This document shows, piece by piece, positions 61,013 to 64,000 of a stretch of 64,000 bases of DNA. Numbering within the stretch: position 1 is the stretch's first letter; each line of letters begins with the position of its first letter. The stretch lies in the NCBI RefSeq assembly GCF_017908035.1, contig NZ_JAEQMU010000003.1, positions 62,001-126,000 on the forward strand, read 5' to 3'. The DNA comes from Sphingobacterium tabacisoli. Lineage in GTDB: Bacteria; Bacteroidota; Bacteroidia; Sphingobacteriales; Sphingobacteriaceae. The position numbers and the translations under genes were made by a program. The notes under the pieces were generated by a model. It saw nothing but the letters and a program-made list of their open reading frames with translations. It was not told the origin of the DNA and searched no databases.

Positions 61013-63142
61013 ATGAAGTCAAGAAAAGAAAACCCTTACAAAGAAGTGCTGACACAGCTTATTGTTGATGTCTTTGAGAAATCAGGCAACCCACTTCTAA
61101 ACTATAAACAAGTCGCTGCCAAGCTCAATATCACCGATAGTGATTCCAAAGTAGCCATTGCAGACATACTTAATGATTCGTCAAAAAGCGGCCAGTTTGC
61201 ACAACCTGAAAGGGGCAAATTCAAACTTAGACAACTACAGGTTTATATCATTGGAAAAGTTGATATGACCGCCGATGGTTCGGCCTATATCGTACCCAAT
61301 GATGAATTTGAGAATGACATCTTTGTAGCTCCCCGGAAAGTACGCCAGGCGCTACATGGAGATATCGTAAAGGTGCATGTATACGAGCGGAAAAAGGGAC
61401 GTAAGAGAGAAGGTGAAGTAGTCGAGATATTACAACGTGCTAAGACCGATTTTACAGGTACGATAGATATCTCACAAAGCTATGCATTTTTTCTCCCTGA
61501 TGACCGGAAGATGCAGCACGATATCTTTATCCCCTTAGACAACCTTGACGGTGCCAAAAATGGTGAAAAGGTAGTCGTCACTATTATCGAATGGCCTAAG
61601 AATGCGAAAAACCCAATCGGTAAAGTTAAGTCTGTTCTAGGTAAGAAAGGAGAGAATAATACCGAGATGAACGCGATTCTTGCAGATTATGGGTTCCCAC
61701 TACAGTTTCCTAAAGAAGTGGATGAAGCAGCGAATGCCATACCTGAAGAAATTAGTCGTGAAGAGATTGCTAAACGTAAAGATTTTAGGGATACGTTGAC
61801 TTTTACCATAGACCCTGCTGATGCGAAGGATTTTGACGATGCTATATCTTTCAAGACTTTGGAGAACGGCAACTATGAGATAGGCGTACACATCGCTGAT
61901 GTGTCCCACTACGTTACTCCAGATAGTATCCTGGACAAAGAAGCGTTTGAACGGGCTACATCGGTATATCTGGTGGATCGGGTAATCCCTATGCTACCGG
62001 AACGCCTTTCGAATAACCTATGTTCGTTACGTCCCAATGAGGACAAACTCTGTTTCTCTGCAGTCTTTGAAATGGACGAGAAAGCGAATGTAGTGGAAGA
62101 ATGGTATGGTCGGACGATTATTCACTCGAATCGAAGATTCAGCTACGAAGAGGCACAGGAAATTATTGAGAACAAAAGTGGAGATCACTCTACAGAAATA
62201 CTCAAACTGAATGAACTTGCTTATATCCTTCGTGATCGAAAATTCAAAAATGGCGCCATAAGCTTTGAAAGCGAAGAAGTAAAATTTATATTGGACGAAA
62301 AAGGAAAACCTCTGGGCGTATATACCAAGGTAAGAAAAGACGCTCATAAGCTCATCGAAGACTTTATGCTTCTCGCGAATCGTAAAGTGGCAGAATACAT
62401 CGGGAAACAGGGAAAAGGGAAAAACAAACTTGGTTTTGTATACCGTTTTCACGACACCCCTAACCCAGAGACGTTAACAAGCTTTTCACAGTTTGCCGCC
62501 CGCTTTGGTCACCGCCTAGCGATAAAATCAGACAAAGAAACGGCCAAGTCATTAAATGCATTGATGATGAAAATTGAAGGTAGTAAGGAACAGAATCTAC
62601 TTACTTCGCTCGCTGTACGCTCCATGGCCAAAGCCATATATACGACAAAGGGTACATCACACTATGGTTTAGCATTTGACTACTATACGCACTTCACCTC
62701 CCCTATCCGTCGTTATCCCGACGTCATGGTGCATCGATTACTCCAATTTTATTTAGATGGAGGTACAAAAGTCAATATCGAGCATTACGAAAAAATGGCA
62801 GAACACTCCTCTCAGATGGAGAAAAAAGCGGCCGAAGCGGAGCGTGCTTCCATCAAGTACAAACAGGCCGAGTTCTTGCAGGATCAGGTAGGGGTCGAAT
62901 ATACAGGAATTGTTTCCGGTGTGACTGAATGGGGAATGTATGTGGAAATTCAAGAGAATAAATGTGAAGGTATGGTACGACTACGCGACATAACAGATGA
63001 TTTCTATACCCTTGATGAGAAAAACTTTGCAATTATAGGTCAACGTAAGAAAAAAGTCTACCAATTGGGAGACGAGGTACAGATCAAAGTCAAAAAAGTA
63101 GATCTCGAAAAAAGACAGATAGACTTTACGTTATTAAGTTAA
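61013..63142 (+). CDS. rnr: Ribonuclease R
   Basis: A processive 3'-to-5' exoribonuclease that degrades structured RNA, including rRNA fragments and mRNA, 709 residues. An N-terminal helical region and two cold-shock-like OB domains (residues 70-230; GKVDMTADGSAYIVPNDEFENDIFV) precede the RNB catalytic domain. That domain has its metal-binding Asp cluster in FTIDPADAKDFDDAISF near residue 265. YTHFTSPIRRYPDVMVHRLL near residue 565 is the conserved RNB end, and an S1 domain (VEYTGIVSGVTEWGMYVEIQENKCEGMVRL) ends the protein. There is no Lys-rich tail as in E. coli RNase R. Confidence 0.97.
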   Translation: MKSRKENPYKEVLTQLIVDVFEKSGNPLLNYKQVAAKLNITDSDSKVAIADILNDSSKSGQFAQPERGKFKLRQLQVYIIGKVDMTADGSAYIVPNDEFENDIFVAPRKVRQALHGDIVKVHVYERKKGRKREGEVVEILQRAKTDFTGTIDISQSYAFFLPDDRKMQHDIFIPLDNLDGAKNGEKVVVTIIEWPKNAKNPIGKVKSVLGKKGENNTEMNAILADYGFPLQFPKEVDEAANAIPEEISREEIAKRKDFRDTLTFTIDPADAKDFDDAISFKTLENGNYEIGVHIADVSHYVTPDSILDKEAFERATSVYLVDRVIPMLPERLSNNLCSLRPNEDKLCFSAVFEMDEKANVVEEWYGRTIIHSNRRFSYEEAQEIIENKSGDHSTEILKLNELAYILRDRKFKNGAISFESEEVKFILDEKGKPLGVYTKVRKDAHKLIEDFMLLANRKVAEYIGKQGKGKNKLGFVYRFHDTPNPETLTSFSQFAARFGHRLAIKSDKETAKSLNALMMKIEGSKEQNLLTSLAVRSMAKAIYTTKGTSHYGLAFDYYTHFTSPIRRYPDVMVHRLLQFYLDGGTKVNIEHYEKMAEHSSQMEKKAAEAERASIKYKQAEFLQDQVGVEYTGIVSGVTEWGMYVEIQENKCEGMVRLRDITDDFYTLDEKNFAIIGQRKKKVYQLGDEVQIKVKKVDLEKRQIDFTLLS

Positions 63143-63180
63143 TTAAAAAAGCTCTTTCCAAATGGAAAGAGCTTTTTTAA
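63143..63180. terminator. Perfect 18-bp hairpin terminator after rnr
   Basis: TTAAAAAAGCTCTTTCCA and its exact complement surround a 2-base centre. The A and T runs on both sides allow bidirectional use between rnr and the OmpA-family gene. Confidence 0.9.
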
Positions 63181-63197
63181 TGACTTTTATTACAATC

Positions 63198-64000
63198 TTA
63201 GAGTTCTAATACCTCTACCTCTGTACGTCTATTTGCCTGATGTTCTGCCTTTGTACAGTCCACACCATTACTACATTTATTTAACAATCGTTTCTCTCCG
63301 TATCCCTTAGCCACCAAACGTTCTCGAGCAATACCGCGGGTTACCAAATAGTCAACAGCTGATTGTGCTCTACGCTGTGACAATTTTTCGTTATAGCTAT
63401 CCGAACCGCGACTGTCGGTATGACTCGACAACTCGATTTTCAAGGTAGGGTTATCGCGCATGGTAGCGACGAGACGATCTAATATCTTAGCCGCATCCGG
63501 ACGGATATTGTGCTTATCAAAATCATAGTGGATATTCTCCAGAATAAACTTATCCCCAACCTTCAGCACCGGCGTCAGGTTCATCACATACCGGATTACG
63601 GTGTCTTTGGTCGGCACCACGGCACTAACTAATACCGAATCTGCGTGATATCCTTTGTGCTCTCCCAAAAGACGGAACATCGTATTAGGTGCTACTTCAA
63701 AACTGATCTGTGCGGCATTATTGGTCTGTCCTTTTGAGACAATATCGCCAGCTGCACCAAATAAAGTAACAGTCGAAGCCGGCAACAATTCACCTGTCTT
63801 ACGATCACGTGTCACGCCTTCCAGAACAATCCGGATTTTAGGTTTCTGGAATACAAAAGAATAAATATCATCTGATCCGACACCACCTTTACGGTTTGAA
63901 GATAAATAGCCAACTTTAGTATCTAATGTTTCTCCATACTCTACATAAGCGAAATCATCTGAAGCAGAGTTAATAGGGTATCCTAGATTCTTCACATCAC
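63198..64000 (-). CDS. OmpA-family protein, C-terminal part, N-terminus beyond window edge
   Basis: The visible 267 codons continue past the right edge: the GTG at 63995 is an internal Val of a longer frame (DVKNLGYPINSASDDFAY), and that segment matches the PD40-type repeats that come before OmpA domains in Bacteroidota. A beta-rich linker (residues 45-140 of the visible part) is followed by the OmpA C-terminal peptidoglycan-binding domain: IHYDFDKHNIRPDAAKILDRL, then SSHTDSRGSDSYNEKLSQRRAQSAVDYLV and NRRTEVEVLEL. The Asp and Arg that contact diaminopimelate are in the SHTDSRG and SQRRA segments. It probably anchors the outer membrane to the cell wall. Confidence 0.9.
   Translation of the reverse strand, partial: DVKNLGYPINSASDDFAYVEYGETLDTKVGYLSSNRKGGVGSDDIYSFVFQKPKIRIVLEGVTRDRKTGELLPASTVTLFGAAGDIVSKGQTNNAAQISFEVAPNTMFRLLGEHKGYHADSVLVSAVVPTKDTVIRYVMNLTPVLKVGDKFILENIHYDFDKHNIRPDAAKILDRLVATMRDNPTLKIELSSHTDSRGSDSYNEKLSQRRAQSAVDYLVTRGIARERLVAKGYGEKRLLNKCSNGVDCTKAEHQANRRTEVEVLEL

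Overview
The window looks like chromosome from a Bacteroidota bacterium of the Sphingobacteriaceae, most probably Sphingobacterium or a close relative. The signs are a SusC/SusD glycan locus driven by an ECF sigma factor and a FecR anti-sigma factor, TAnnTTTG promoter elements in place of classical -10 boxes, start sites mostly without Shine-Dalgarno sequences, the long three-domain form of IspG, and an F-type ATP synthase operon lacking atpD and atpC. No rRNA, tRNA, CRISPR array, transposase or prophage gene was recognised.

Layout. 1-14.5 kb is mostly housekeeping: a truncated amino acid permease, an AcpH-like protein, tyrS, a class III aminotransferase, a secreted SGNH hydrolase, a PiT phosphate transporter with a PhoU-like tail, mtaB, the thyA-folA pair, a small secreted Lys-rich protein, argH and a DUF2167-like membrane protein. 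Between folA and the Lys-rich gene lies the most unusual object in the window: 28 consecutive units of exactly 21 bp, each with a degenerate 10-bp palindrome (AGTGAWCACT) followed by 11 variable bases, with no insertion or deletion over 588 bp.

14.6-34.2 kb is one polysaccharide utilisation locus. Reading leftwards from an ECF sigma factor (the only plus-strand gene) it holds FecR, SusC with an STN domain, SusD, a DUF5017-like surface lipoprotein, a sialate O-acetylesterase, a SUMF1-like/sialidase-like fusion, a secreted protein of unknown function, a large glycoside-hydrolase-like enzyme, a BACON/FISUMP lipoprotein, an SGNH esterase and a second sialidase-like lipoprotein. The gene set suggests capture and extracellular trimming of an acetylated, possibly sialylated, glycan. 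A 90-bp sequence repeated four times, each copy holding a 23-codon mini-ORF, sits inside the operon just before the BACON/FISUMP gene.

34.3-45.6 kb carries a secreted S9 peptidase, the ATP synthase cluster (two small membrane proteins, then atpB-E-F-H-A-G) and a PIF1-like helicase. A 462-bp non-coding element with perfect 22-bp terminal inverted repeats follows at 45.6-46.1 kb.

46.2-64 kb is again mainly housekeeping: a cupin, a DUF3575-like outer-membrane protein, parE, purU, a large conserved hypothetical protein, an RlmI-like methyltransferase, an MlaF/MlaE lipid ABC pair, a LiaF-like protein, ispG, an MFS exporter whose gene overlaps ispG tail to tail, a transaldolase, a Fur-family regulator, RNase R and the C-terminal part of an OmpA-family protein cut by the window edge.
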